Origin: Anaerococcus sp.
Lineage (GTDB): Bacteria > Bacillota > Clostridia > Tissierellales > Peptoniphilaceae
Direction: 5' to 3'
DNA length: 58,438 bases
NCBI RefSeq assembly: GCF_030825785.1
Contig: NZ_JAPJPG010000005.1
Coordinates: 1-58,438, forward strand
Each line of letters begins with the position of its first letter. The stretch's first letter is position 1. Of the stretch, positions 39,803-48,796 are shown in pieces. The notes under the pieces were generated by a model. The model saw only the letters and a list, made by a program, of their open reading frames with translations, was not told where the DNA came from and searched no databases. A program made the translations under genes and the position numbers.

Positions 39803-41919
39803 ATATGAAGCACCCTTGCTTTTATTTCTTTTGTTCTACCTTCGTTCCAGAAGTTTTCACCTAGGTAGCCACAGGTTCTCCTAACTACAGTAAGAGTGTT
39901 TCTATCCTTGTTGCCACAGTTTGGGCAATACCAATTATTATCATCATCTAGGAGGATTTCTCCATCATATCCACACTCAGCACAATAGTCTGACTTTGTG
40001 TTGAATTCCGCATATTGGATATGATCATAAATATATTTTACCATGGTCATCACGGCCTTAATATTATTGGTCATATTAGGGATTTCTGCATATGAGATAC
40101 ATCCGCCTGTCGATAATTGTTGAAATTCTGACTCGAAATCAAACTTATCAAAGACAGAAATATCTTCTCTAACATCTACATGGAAGGAGTTTGTATAGTA
40201 ACCCTTGTCGGTGATATTTTCTATACTTCCAAATCTTTCTTTATCTATTGAGGCAAATCTATGAGTTAAGCTTTCTGCTGGAGTACCATATACTGCAAAG
40301 GCGATGCCATATTCCTTCGTCCATTCTTCCTTCTTCTCATTTAGGACTTCCATAATCTTCATAGCAAAGTCGTGGCCACGCTTACTAGTATGACTTTCTC
40401 CTGTTGTAAGTACACTTGCTTCGTAGATTCCAATATATCCAATTGTAACTGTAGCATAACCATTTTCTAATAGTGGCTTTATAGATTGATGTCTGTCTAA
40501 TCTTGCTATAGCTCCGTGCCTAAAGTGAATTGGAGAAGAGTCACTTGTTACCTTGGATAGGTGTTCATATCTTAGTAATCCAACTTGCTTTATCAGGTCG
40601 AGCCTCTTATCTAGTATTTCAAAGAATTTATCCTCATTTCCATCAGCAAGGATTCCTATTTGAGGGAGATTTATTGTAGCAACTCCCATATTAAATCTTC
40701 CATCAAACTTATACTCACCACTTTCGTCCTTATATGGAGGAAGGAAGGCCCTACACCCCATAGGAGAGAATACATTTCCTTCATAGTTTTCTCTCATTTT
40801 CTTAGCTGAAATATAGTCAGGATACATTCTCTTGGCTGTACATTTTGCTGCAAGTTCTGTAAGCTTATAATATTTAGAACCTTCGTAAACATTATTTTCA
40901 TCTAGGACATAGATTAGCTTAGGAAAGGCTGGAGTAACATATATTCCTTGTTCATTTTTGATTCCCTTAATCCTTTGTCTAAGAATTTCTTCTATTATTT
41001 TTACAGTACTTGAAAGGTATGGATCATTCTCGTCAGTATGCATAAACAAGGTAACAAATGGAGATTGGCCATTGCTGGTCATTAGGGTATTTATCTGATA
41101 TTGAATTGTTTGAATACCGCTTTCTAGATCCCTCTGAGTTAAAGCTTCTGCCATTTCTCTTATTTTTTCTTCATCATCTAGGATAGACCTACTTAGTTTT
41201 AGGTTTTTATCGTAAGATTTTTTTAGATAAGGACTTAGACAAGATATATTTATGGATTGACCTCCGTACTGATTGCTCGCAATTTGTGCAATAATTTGTG
41301 TCATAACATTACAGGCGACTTGAAAAGACTTTGGAGTCTCAATCATCTTATCATTTACAACTGTTCCATTATCAAGCATATCCTTCATATCAACTAAGCA
41401 ACAATTAAAAATTGGTTGAATAAGATAGTCCAGATCGTGAATATGTATGGCACCAGAGTTATGAGCTTCTACTAGATCTATTGGTATTAATTTCCTTTTA
41501 GCAATATCTTTTGCGACTTCTCCTGCAATCAAATCTCTTTGAGTAGATGCAATAATAGGATTCTTATTAGAATTTTCATCCATAACATCAATGTTAGTTT
41601 GATTTAATAAGCCTAAAATATCATCATCTGAGGTATTTTGCTCTCTCTTATAGGCTTGAACTGACTTATAGCTCTCATAGGATTTGGCAGTAGCTGGATT
41701 TTTCCTGTCGATCAATTTATAATAGACCATATCTTCTATCTTATAAATTGAAATTTCATCCTCGCCTAAAGCTTCACTTTCTATTTCATTAGCTATATCC
41801 ATAGCTTGATTTTCAACAAAAACTCCACTTGCTGATTTCATTGCTTTTTCTATAGCTATTACTATTTTATATTTTTCAAATTTGGCTTTGCTGCCATCTC
41901 TTTTAATTACCTGAATCAT
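39799..41919 (-). CDS. nrdD: Anaerobic ribonucleoside-triphosphate reductase
   Basis: Class III reductase that makes dNTPs without oxygen. The 706 residues begin with an ATP-cone (VIKRDGSKAKFEKYKIVIAI) for allosteric control. The catalytic barrel contains NGQSPFVTLFMHTDEN and SPMGCRAFLPPY. A C-terminal zinc site (CAECG...CPNCG) precedes the glycyl radical motif RTCGYLG (Gly near 684). Two NrdR boxes overlap and flank its promoter. GGAGG precedes the ATG. Confidence 0.98.
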   Translation of the reverse strand: MIQVIKRDGSKAKFEKYKIVIAIEKAMKSASGVFVENQAMDIANEIESEALGEDEISIYKIEDMVYYKLIDRKNPATAKSYESYKSVQAYKREQNTSDDDILGLLNQTNIDVMDENSNKNPIIASTQRDLIAGEVAKDIAKRKLIPIDLVEAHNSGAIHIHDLDYLIQPIFNCCLVDMKDMLDNGTVVNDKMIETPKSFQVACNVMTQIIAQIASNQYGGQSINISCLSPYLKKSYDKNLKLSRSILDDEEKIREMAEALTQRDLESGIQTIQYQINTLMTSNGQSPFVTLFMHTDENDPYLSSTVKIIEEILRQRIKGIKNEQGIYVTPAFPKLIYVLDENNVYEGSKYYKLTELAAKCTAKRMYPDYISAKKMRENYEGNVFSPMGCRAFLPPYKDESGEYKFDGRFNMGVATINLPQIGILADGNEDKFFEILDKRLDLIKQVGLLRYEHLSKVTSDSSPIHFRHGAIARLDRHQSIKPLLENGYATVTIGYIGIYEASVLTTGESHTSKRGHDFAMKIMEVLNEKKEEWTKEYGIAFAVYGTPAESLTHRFASIDKERFGSIENITDKGYYTNSFHVDVREDISVFDKFDFESEFQQLSTGGCISYAEIPNMTNNIKAVMTMVKYIYDHIQYAEFNTKSDYCAECGYDGEILLDDDNNWYCPNCGNKDRNTLTVVRRTCGYLGENFWNEGRTKEIKARVLHI

Positions 41920-41942
41920 ATTAACCTCCGAAATCTATGATG

Positions 41943-41971
41943 ATTATACCATATATAGTGGTGCTTGTAAA
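41943..41971 (-). promoter_or_regulatory. nrdDG promoter
   Basis: On the minus strand TTTACA (41966-41971) and TATAAT (41943-41948) are 17 bp apart with a TG extended -10, close to the nrdD start. The downstream NrdR box lies in the spacer, so repressor binding would block polymerase. Confidence 0.8.
41948..41962. promoter_or_regulatory. NrdR box, promoter-proximal
   Basis: ACCATATATAGTGGT, a near-perfect palindrome close to the NrdR consensus ACACTATATATAGTGT. It covers the promoter spacer. Its centre is 32 bp from the centre of the second box, about three helical turns, as usual for paired NrdR sites. Confidence 0.88.
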
Positions 41972-41979
41972 AAATGAAT

Positions 41980-41994
41980 ACTATATATAGTGTT
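41980..41994. promoter_or_regulatory. NrdR box, promoter-distal
   Basis: ACTATATATAGTGTT is close to the NrdR consensus and lies just upstream of the nrdD -35. The nrdR gene itself is not in the window. Confidence 0.88.
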
Positions 41995-42059
41995 AAGCCT
42001 ATGATTTAGACAATCGACTTTTATCTTTAATTATCTTTATACATATCAAAATATTTAAA

Positions 42060-42102
42060 AAATCCCCAAGATTCCTAGTTAAGAGTTAGAATCTCGGGGA
42101 TT
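42060..42102 (-). terminator. Terminator of the cbpA-clpB operon
   Basis: On the minus strand AATCCCCGAGATTC pairs with GAATCTTGGGGATT around a 14-base loop, followed by a T-run. It lies just after the clpB stop. Confidence 0.88.
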
Positions 42103-42117
42103 AAAATAAAGTTTATC

Positions 42118-44697
42118 CTATTTTATTTTAAATATTAATTTATTATTTTCATCTAAATCTAATAATGCTGTATCTTTTTCAGTAACTTTTCCTTCGATAA
42201 TTAACTTACCTAGTTCTGTTTCTACATGAGTTTGTAAGAATCTCTTAACAGGTCTTGCACCGTACTCGATATTATATGCATTAGCCAAGATATATTCCTT
42301 AGCAGCATTTGAAATCTCTAGATTTATATCTTTATCTTCTAGCCTAGATCTGATGTCAGCTATTTGAAGGTCGATTATTTCGTAGACTTGTTCACTTGTA
42401 AGTGGAGTAAACATCACTATATCGTCAATTCTATTTAGAAATTCTGGCTTGAAGGAATTTCTTAAGATTACATCTACCTTTTCTTTATTTTCATCATCAA
42501 TACTTCCATCATCATTTAGGCCATCTATCAAGTATTCTGAACCTATATTGCTTGTCATGATGATTATAGTATTTTTAAAATCTACAGTTCTTCCTTGGGA
42601 ATCAGTTAGTCTTCCGTCATCTAAAACTTGTAGTAATATGTTGAATACATCTGGATGGGCTTTTTCAATTTCGTCAAAAAGGATTACTGAGTAAGGTTTG
42701 CGTCTAACCGCTTCTGTTAATTGGCCGCCTTCTTCGTAGCCAACATATCCAGGAGCTGCACCAATTAGTCTTGACACAGAATATTTTTCCATATATTCAC
42801 TCATATCAATTCTAATCATATTTCTCTCATCATCAAACATTGCTTCAGTTAAGGCCTTGGCAAGCTCAGTCTTTCCTACACCAGTTGGACCTAGAAAGAT
42901 AAAGGAACCGATAGGTTTACTTTGGCTCTTAAGTCCAGATCTTGCCCTTATAATAGCATCTGATACTGCTCTTATTGCCTCATCTTGGCCGATTACTCTT
43001 TGGTGTAGCTTTTCTGGTAGGTGGAGGATTTTGCTCCTTTCGCTTTCTACAAGCTTATTAACTGGTATATTTGTCCAGTTGCTCACTACATCTGCTACAT
43101 CTTCGTCGGTTACTTCCTCTTTGATTGAAGAATCAGTATTTTCACCAGAATTCCTCTCCTCCAATTTCTTCTTTAATTCTTCAAGCCTACCATATTTTAG
43201 TTCAGATAACTTTTCGAAATCATAATTTCTTTCAGCATTTTCAATCTCGACTTTTACCCTATCTATCTCTTCCTTTATATTCTTAACATCGTCTATGGCA
43301 GATTTTTCATCTTTCCATTTTAGAAATTCTTCATCATATTTTTCTGATAGGTTTGCTAAGTCTTCTTCTAATTCCTTGAGTCTCTTCTTAGAATATTCAT
43401 CATCTTCTTTTTTAAGAGCAGTAATTTCTATCTGTAATTGTAGAAGTTTTCTCTTTTGCTCATCTAGATAGCTAGGCATGGTGTCAATTTCTGTTCTAAC
43501 TGTAGCACAAGCTTCATCCATCAAGTCTATTGCCTTATCTGGTAAGAACCTATCTGAGATATATCTATCAGATAATTCTGCAGCTGCAATTACTGCACTA
43601 TCTTGGATTCTTATTCCATGGAAGATTTCATACTTATCCTTGATACCTCTAAGAATACTTATTGTATCTTCTACAGATGGCTCTTCTACCATGACCTTTT
43701 GGAAACGACGTTCCAAGGCACCATCTTTTTCTATATATTGCCTATACTCGTTAAGGGTAGTAGCTCCTATGACTTTAATCTCTCCACGAGCTAGCATTGG
43801 CTTCATAATATTTGAAGCATCCATAGCCCCCTCCGACTTACCAGCTCCTACTATGTTGTGAATTTCATCTATGAACATTATTATTTGTCCATCTGACTTT
43901 TGAACCTCATCGATTACAGCCTTTAATCTTTCCTCAAATTGTCCCCTATATTTTGCTCCTGCTACAAGAGAACCCATATCGAGTGAGAATATAGTCCTTC
44001 CTTGGATTGGTTCTGGGACGTCGTTATTGACAATCCTTTGGGCAAGTCCTTCTACTATAGCAGTCTTTCCTACACCAGGTTGACCAATTAGTACTGGGTT
44101 ATTTTTCTTTCTTCTAGAAAGAATCCTTAGAGCATTTCTAATCTCCCTATCCCTTCCAATAACCGGATCTATTTTACCTTCTCTGGCTTCTTGGGTTAGG
44201 TTTCTACCGTACTTCTCTAAAGGGTTAGTAGTTTCTTCTGGGTTGTCGTTAGTAACTTTTTGACCTTTCCTGACATTTTGGATAGAGTTTTTAAAGCTAA
44301 CTGCGCTTATGCCAAATTTCCTATTGATTGAATCTACTTCGTTTTTTTCCTTCAAGAGACTTAGGAAGATATGTTCAGTTGATACAAAACTATCTCCCAT
44401 TTCTTTAGCTACATCTTCTGCCTTTAGAAGGATTCTTTGGAATACTTGACTTGGGTAAGTATTTGAGTTACCAGACTGACTTGGCATAGAGTCAACCTTT
44501 TTGATTAGTTCATTCCTGTAGCCTTCGTAGTCTACATCCATTGACTTAATTATTTGACTAACAATAGAGTCTGAATTGTTAACCAAAGCATAAGCCAAAT
44601 GCATTTCGTTTACTTCTGGATTTGAGTTTTTTATAGCCATTGCTTGAGCGTCATTAATGGCTTCTTGAGATTTTTGTGTGAATTTGTTGATGTCCAT
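42118..44697 (-). CDS. clpB: ClpB disaggregase
   Basis: Hexameric AAA+ chaperone that, with DnaK, extracts proteins from aggregates. The 859 residues show the N-terminal repeat domain, the first ATPase module (Walker A GQPGVGKTAIVEG; Walker B MFIDEIHNI), a full-length middle coiled coil (LQLQIEITALKKEDDEYSKK onward), and the second module (GPTGVGKTELAK; ILFDEIEKAHPDVF). The presence of the long middle domain indicates ClpB rather than ClpC or ClpE. It starts one base after the DnaJ-like gene, under the same CtsR-type operator. Confidence 0.97.
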   Translation of the reverse strand: MDINKFTQKSQEAINDAQAMAIKNSNPEVNEMHLAYALVNNSDSIVSQIIKSMDVDYEGYRNELIKKVDSMPSQSGNSNTYPSQVFQRILLKAEDVAKEMGDSFVSTEHIFLSLLKEKNEVDSINRKFGISAVSFKNSIQNVRKGQKVTNDNPEETTNPLEKYGRNLTQEAREGKIDPVIGRDREIRNALRILSRRKKNNPVLIGQPGVGKTAIVEGLAQRIVNNDVPEPIQGRTIFSLDMGSLVAGAKYRGQFEERLKAVIDEVQKSDGQIIMFIDEIHNIVGAGKSEGAMDASNIMKPMLARGEIKVIGATTLNEYRQYIEKDGALERRFQKVMVEEPSVEDTISILRGIKDKYEIFHGIRIQDSAVIAAAELSDRYISDRFLPDKAIDLMDEACATVRTEIDTMPSYLDEQKRKLLQLQIEITALKKEDDEYSKKRLKELEEDLANLSEKYDEEFLKWKDEKSAIDDVKNIKEEIDRVKVEIENAERNYDFEKLSELKYGRLEELKKKLEERNSGENTDSSIKEEVTDEDVADVVSNWTNIPVNKLVESERSKILHLPEKLHQRVIGQDEAIRAVSDAIIRARSGLKSQSKPIGSFIFLGPTGVGKTELAKALTEAMFDDERNMIRIDMSEYMEKYSVSRLIGAAPGYVGYEEGGQLTEAVRRKPYSVILFDEIEKAHPDVFNILLQVLDDGRLTDSQGRTVDFKNTIIIMTSNIGSEYLIDGLNDDGSIDDENKEKVDVILRNSFKPEFLNRIDDIVMFTPLTSEQVYEIIDLQIADIRSRLEDKDINLEISNAAKEYILANAYNIEYGARPVKRFLQTHVETELGKLIIEGKVTEKDTALLDLDENNKLIFKIK

Positions 44698-44698
44698 A

Positions 44699-45634
44699 TT
44701 AATCCTCCTCTGCTAATTTTCTATATAATTCTTCTTGTTTCTCACTGAGTTTTTCAGGGTTTTCTATTACTATATTTAAGATCAAATCTCCTATATTGCC
44801 CTTTCTATCCTCATATCCTCTCTTCTTTAATCTAATCTTTCTTCCTGAACTTACTTTTTCAGGAATATTAACCTTAAAAGATCCTGATTTAGTATCTATT
44901 TTTTTCTTAGCACCAAAATAAGCTTCCCACGGTGTTAGTTTAACTTCCTTGATAAAGTCAATCCCGTCAAGGACCAAACCCTCTTCATCTTGGATAATTA
45001 CCTTTACCATGATATTAGCATTTAAACCGTATTTTGAACCATCTATTCTTATCTTATTTTTATTCTTGATTCCCTTTGGTATTGTTACATTGATGTCTGT
45101 AAGTCTTCCTTGATTTTTGACTTTTATTATTCTTGAAGTCCCTTTGATAGCTTCATCTATGCTGATTTTCATATCATAGTCTAGGCTTTGCTTCTTCTTT
45201 CTACCAAAACCCTGACCTATATTAGAAAACCTACTTCCACTACCGAAACCTTTGTTAGTAGATCTTGATCCTTGTTGGAATCCTCCAAAAAGTGTATCGA
45301 AGAAATCTGAAAATCCACTATCGCCAGTTGACGAATATGTGTAAGAGCTTCCTCCAAAATTATTAAAGTCGAAACCAAAATCTCTAGGGTCGAAGTTCTG
45401 ACCTCCTTGGAAATTAGCATTTTGACCAAACATATCATACTTTTTACGCTTGTCCTCATCTGATAAGACTTCATAAGCTTCATTTATTTCTGTAAATTTC
45501 TTTTCTGCTTCCTTGTCGTTCGGATGAAGGTCTGGGTGATATTTCTTGGCTAGTTTTCTGTATGCTTTTTTTATTTCGTTGGAACTTGCTTTTTTGTCAA
45601 CTCCCAACACTTCATAATAATCTCTGTATTTCAT
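44699..45634 (-). CDS. cbpA: DnaJ-family co-chaperone, CbpA-like
   Basis: J-domain protein of about 311 residues. The J domain occupies residues 1-66 with the HPD motif (KKYHPDLHPND). A Gly/Phe/Ser-rich linker follows (about 70-150), then two C-terminal peptide-binding beta domains (MKISIDEAIKGTSRIIKV, INVTIPKGIKNKNKI). It lacks the CxxCxGxG zinc repeats of true DnaJ, so it is CbpA-type. The ATG at 45634 has GGAGGT seven bases upstream; an in-frame ATG four codons earlier would place that site inside the gene. It is the first gene of the operon with clpB. Confidence 0.92.
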   Translation of the reverse strand: MKYRDYYEVLGVDKKASSNEIKKAYRKLAKKYHPDLHPNDKEAEKKFTEINEAYEVLSDEDKRKKYDMFGQNANFQGGQNFDPRDFGFDFNNFGGSSYTYSSTGDSGFSDFFDTLFGGFQQGSRSTNKGFGSGSRFSNIGQGFGRKKKQSLDYDMKISIDEAIKGTSRIIKVKNQGRLTDINVTIPKGIKNKNKIRIDGSKYGLNANIMVKVIIQDEEGLVLDGIDFIKEVKLTPWEAYFGAKKKIDTKSGSFKVNIPEKVSSGRKIRLKKRGYEDRKGNIGDLILNIVIENPEKLSEKQEELYRKLAEED

Positions 45635-45650
45635 ATTTACCTCCATCTTC

Positions 45651-45667
45651 TTTGACCATCTCTGACC
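45651..45667 (-). promoter_or_regulatory. CtsR-type operator of cbpA-clpB
   Basis: On the minus strand GGTCAGA-GAT-GGTCAAA matches the CtsR direct heptad repeat (RGTCAAA-NAN-RGTCAAA) with one mismatch. It lies just after the promoter and before the ribosome binding site. A further GGTCAGA in the opposite orientation is at 45685-45691. Confidence 0.8.
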
Positions 45668-45675
45668 TTAATAAA

Positions 45676-45703
45676 ATTATACTAGGTCAGATTCTTTTTT
45701 CAA
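45676..45703 (-). promoter_or_regulatory. cbpA-clpB promoter
   Basis: On the minus strand TTGAAA (45698-45703) and TATAAT (45676-45681) are 16 bp apart. The GGTCAGA half-sites at 45661-45667 and 45685-45691 form an inverted repeat around the -10. Confidence 0.7.
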
Positions 45704-45712
45704 GATATATTT

Positions 45713-45742
45713 ACAAAAAAAGAATTCCCTTGTCAGGGAACT
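45713..45742 (-). terminator. Terminator of apt
   Basis: On the minus strand GAGTTCCCT, a four-base loop and AGGGAATTC are followed by a run of T residues. It stands between apt and the cbpA promoter. Confidence 0.88.
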
Positions 45743-45750
45743 CCTTTAAT

Positions 45751-46269
45751 CTAGTGATTGTATTTTATTAATGATATTACATCGTAGTCCTTTAGGTAAT
45801 CTCTACCCTTAAGGTCAGTAAGTTCTATTAAAAACTCGAAGCAAGCTATCTTGCCTCCTACTGCTTCAACAAGCTTAGCTGCAGCCTTTGCAGATCCACC
45901 AGTTGCTATCAAGTCATCTAAGATGACAACTCTTTCTCCTTCTTCCAAGGCATCTTTGTGCATTTCTAATTCATTTGATCCATACTCTAATTCATAAGAA
46001 ACTTTTTCTATTTCCCCAGGAAGCTTACCTGGCTTTCTTATTGGGATGAATCCCTTAGTAAGTCTATCAGCAAGAGGAGCTCCAAATATCAATCCTCTTG
46101 ATTCAATTCCTGCTATATAGTCAAAATCGTAGTCCTTTAGCTTTTCTTCTAGCTGATCTATAGTTTCCCTAAAGGCATCTTTATCCCTTAGCAAGGTTGT
46201 AATATCTTTAAAGGAAATTCCTTCTGTTGGGTAGTCTTCTATCACTCTAATTTTTGATTTTAAATCCAT
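45751..46269 (-). CDS. apt: Adenine phosphoribosyltransferase
   Basis: Converts adenine and PRPP to AMP in salvage. The 172 residues have YPTEGISFKDITTLL, AGIESRGLIFGAPLA, GFIPIRKPGKLPGE and the PRPP-binding motif RVVILDDLIATGGSAKAA. GGAGGA lies upstream of the ATG. It follows the LCP gene by about 40 nt with a TATA-rich gap, so it may have its own promoter. It uses PRPP made by Prs. Confidence 0.97.
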   Translation of the reverse strand: MDLKSKIRVIEDYPTEGISFKDITTLLRDKDAFRETIDQLEEKLKDYDFDYIAGIESRGLIFGAPLADRLTKGFIPIRKPGKLPGEIEKVSYELEYGSNELEMHKDALEEGERVVILDDLIATGGSAKAAAKLVEAVGGKIACFEFLIELTDLKGRDYLKDYDVISLIKYNH

Positions 46270-46309
46270 TTAGTCCTCCACTCATAAAATCTCTATATTA
46301 TATAATACC

Positions 46310-47167
46310 CTAATAAGCAAAGTTATATAGATAATCGCTCCTTATTTCTTCAATCGATTCGTCATAAATTTCAAAGTAGCTTACATCATCCTCATAGGTC
46401 ACGAAACCTTCTAGCCTTACCATATTTATATCTGACTTATCAATAGACCTAAAGGCTAGGGCAAGTTGTGAAAGCTTAGAGAATTTGATATTTGTCTTAA
46501 TCTTATCTTTCATAGCTATGTAAGCTATAGGAAGCTTAGGTAGGTTCTTTGCCTTAGTCATCTCGTTTATGAATTGCATCATAAAGTCTTGTTGGGTCGA
46601 TATTCTACCAAGATCTGCGTTCTCGTAACCCTTCCTAAACCTAACATATTTTAAGGCTTCTTCTCCAGTGAAATGATGGGTACCAGGGCTTATATCCATA
46701 GCGCTTGCTACATAATCATCGACTTCTATGTCTATGCCTCCTATGGCATCTATTCCCTCAACTACCGCCTCAAAAGGAATAACGCAATAGTAAGTTAGAT
46801 TAATTCCCAAGAAATCCCTTATGGTCTGCATTGTCAAATCAATACCCCCGTAAGAGTGAGCCGCATTGATTTTATCCATATATCCATTAATTTCGACCTT
46901 GCTATCTCTAGGTATTGAAATTAAATCAACCGACTTGTCAGCAGAATTTGCCTTAACCAGCATAAGAGTATCGGTTCTTGTTCCTGTATCTTCCCCCGTA
47001 CTATCTACTCCAGCTAAGAGAAATAGAAATTCATCCCCATTTCCAGATATCCTATCATCAGAATCATTTTTAACAAAATTAATAACCAGTATTATAGAGC
47101 TGAACAAAACTATAAACATCAAAAATATAAGTATAGACTTAAGAATTCTTTTAAAACTTTTTTCCAT
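46310..47167 (-). CDS. LytR-CpsA-Psr (LCP) family glycopolymer transferase
   Basis: Membrane-anchored enzyme that attaches wall teichoic acid-like or capsular polymers to peptidoglycan. The 285 residues start with a membrane helix (about 11-32). The LCP domain follows: FLFLLAGVDST, GTRTDTLMLVKAN with the conserved Arg/Asp, VDLISIPRDSKVEI, KINAAHSYGG, ALKYVRFRKG and DLGRISTQQDFM. At 285 residues it is a short LCP protein without an extra C-terminal domain. AGGAG precedes the ATG; a TATAAT lies at 47185-47190 on the minus strand. Confidence 0.93.
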   Translation of the reverse strand: MEKSFKRILKSILIFLMFIVLFSSIILVINFVKNDSDDRISGNGDEFLFLLAGVDSTGEDTGTRTDTLMLVKANSADKSVDLISIPRDSKVEINGYMDKINAAHSYGGIDLTMQTIRDFLGINLTYYCVIPFEAVVEGIDAIGGIDIEVDDYVASAMDISPGTHHFTGEEALKYVRFRKGYENADLGRISTQQDFMMQFINEMTKAKNLPKLPIAYIAMKDKIKTNIKFSKLSQLALAFRSIDKSDINMVRLEGFVTYEDDVSYFEIYDESIEEIRSDYLYNFAY

Positions 47168-47184
47168 ATTTATCTCCTAATTAG

Positions 47185-47190
47185 ATTATA
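47185..47190 (-). promoter_or_regulatory. -10 element of the LCP gene promoter
   Basis: TATAAT on the minus strand about 18 bp before the LCP ATG. A TTTTAA at about 17 bp upstream is a poor -35, so the promoter call is partial. Confidence 0.45.
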
Positions 47191-47255
47191 TGCCTTTTTA
47201 CCTAAATTAAAATGGTCCTTTTATAAATAAATAGTAAGGTATGGAAGAGGTAATT

Positions 47256-48593
47256 ATGTTAAATGAAAAATTAGATTTATATTTAAATGAAGGATACTAT
47301 CCTTTTCATATGCCAGGCTCTAAGAGAAGCAAAATACTAAGATCAGATCTTCCTTATAGGAGAGATTTAACTGAAATCTATGGCTTCGATAATTTAAATG
47401 ATCCAGAAGATATTTTTATTCAAATGGAAGAAAGATTAGCCCAAATTTATAGGGTAAATAAAGCCATAATTTCTACAAACGGATCAACTTCTGGAATTCT
47501 TTCAACAATTAGGGCCTTGTGTAGGGATAATAAGAATATATTAATACAAAGATCTTCCCACAAGTCAGTATACAATGCTTGTGAATTAGATTTACTTAAT
47601 GTTTCATATATAAATATAGTAACTGATGAACAATTGGCCATAAGAGGTATTGACTATGAAGATTTAGAAAAGAAATTAAAGGATAAAAATTATCAGGCCC
47701 TGGTATTGACTTCTCCTTCCTATGAAGGCTACCTCCTTAATCTTAAGAGAATATACAAACTCTGCAGAGAAAATAATACTAAGCTTATCCTTGATATGGC
47801 TCACGGAAGTCACCTTCCTCTGACGAATCTCTATGATAATTCTTTTGATGTTGCAATTACATCTTTTCATAAAAACTTATCTGCCCTAACTCCTTCTGCT
47901 GCCGTCCTAATAAATGATATGGAGTATTTTAATGAGATCAAAAGAAATATGGCAATATTTCAGACATCTTCTCCATCATATGTTATTTTACAATCCATTG
48001 ATGAAATGATAGAAAAGTTTGAAAGTTTTGATGAGCTTTATAAAAAATTAGAAAATAATTTAGACGATCTATACAAGTTGAAATTAGATAATATAAAGCT
48101 AATAGAAGATTCAAAAAAAGACAAGACTAAACTTCTTATATCTACTAAGAATGCAAATATAAGTGGAAGTGATTTAGAAAAACTTCTTAGAGAAGATAAA
48201 ATCGAAATAGAAATGTCCTATCCAGACTACGTTCTTTTAATTTCTACAATATTTGATACCGAGGACGGATTTAATAGAATAAAGAAATCCCTAAGAAGGA
48301 TTGATGGATTGTTAGGTTCGAAAAGCAAATCCTACAGTTTAGAATTACAAATCCCTCAAAAGAAATTAGAAATATATGAAGCTATAAATTGTAAGAAAAA
48401 ATATGTAAAGGTAGAAGATTCTCTGGGAAAGACTGCAGGTGAATTTGTTTACGCTTATCCCCCAGGAAGTCCAATAATAGCTCCTGGAGAGATAATCGAT
48501 GCAGAAATTCTAGCTACTATTACCTACATGTTAGACAATAATATCCATTTAAACATCAAAGATGAATATATTTCCGTCATAATTGACAAATAA
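47256..48593 (+). CDS. PLP-dependent Orn/Lys/Arg decarboxylase-like protein
   Basis: Fold type I PLP enzyme of about 445 residues. The N-terminal block YYPFHMPGSKRSK and DLTEIYGFDNLNDPEDI is diagnostic of the group. STNGSTSGILSTIRAL, LILDMAHGSHLPL and SFHKNLSALTPSA follow; the last holds the PLP-binding Lys206. The C-terminal Okr_DC-like domain contains YPPGSPIIAPGE. Short Firmicutes members are often called lysine or arginine decarboxylases, but substrates are rarely proven. I use the ATG at 47256, with GAAGAGG five bases upstream, rather than the ATG at 47241. Confidence 0.88.
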   Translation: MLNEKLDLYLNEGYYPFHMPGSKRSKILRSDLPYRRDLTEIYGFDNLNDPEDIFIQMEERLAQIYRVNKAIISTNGSTSGILSTIRALCRDNKNILIQRSSHKSVYNACELDLLNVSYINIVTDEQLAIRGIDYEDLEKKLKDKNYQALVLTSPSYEGYLLNLKRIYKLCRENNTKLILDMAHGSHLPLTNLYDNSFDVAITSFHKNLSALTPSAAVLINDMEYFNEIKRNMAIFQTSSPSYVILQSIDEMIEKFESFDELYKKLENNLDDLYKLKLDNIKLIEDSKKDKTKLLISTKNANISGSDLEKLLREDKIEIEMSYPDYVLLISTIFDTEDGFNRIKKSLRRIDGLLGSKSKSYSLELQIPQKKLEIYEAINCKKKYVKVEDSLGKTAGEFVYAYPPGSPIIAPGEIIDAEILATITYMLDNNIHLNIKDEYISVIIDK

Positions 48594-48611
48594 TTAAAAA
48601 ACTGTTATTAT
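48583..48611 (+). promoter_or_regulatory. Promoter of the SCIFF peptide gene
   Basis: Consensus TTGACA (48583-48588) and TATTAT (48606-48611) lie 17 bp apart with a TG extended -10, and the -35 overlaps the last codons of the decarboxylase gene. AAAGGAG at 48621-48627 serves the peptide. Confidence 0.82.
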
Positions 48612-48636
48612 AAAGTAAGTAAAGGAGAATATACAT

Positions 48637-48786
48637 ATGAAAAGAATTGTAACTTTAAATACTAGAAATCTCCACAAGAGCAAAAAACATGGTGGTTGCG
48701 GCGAATGTCAAACATCTTGCCAATCAGCATGCAAGACAAGTTGTGGTGTAGCTAATCAAGAATGTGTTAGCAAGAAAAATAAATAA
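48637..48786 (+). CDS. scfA: SCIFF ranthipeptide precursor (six cysteines in forty-five residues)
   Basis: A 49-residue peptide with the pattern C-x2-C-x3-C-x3-C-x3-C-x6-C: Cys21, 24, 28, 32, 36 and 43. The core CQTSCQSACKTSC is the SCIFF hallmark. The N-terminal part (MKRIVTLNTRNLHKSKKHGG) is a basic leader. Known SCIFF maturases install thioether links between Cys and non-Cys residues such as Thr. It has its own promoter, a good ribosome binding site, and a terminator before the maturase gene, so the peptide should be made in excess. SCIFF is nearly universal in Clostridia; its role is linked to signalling but unsettled. Confidence 0.96.
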   Translation: MKRIVTLNTRNLHKSKKHGGCGECQTSCQSACKTSCGVANQECVSKKNK

Positions 48787-48796
48787 TTGTTTTTAG

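Noticed and set aside
43478..43861. 127-residue plus-strand frame inside clpB
   Set aside because: Antisense shadow of a highly conserved gene; no Shine-Dalgarno and no recognisable domain.
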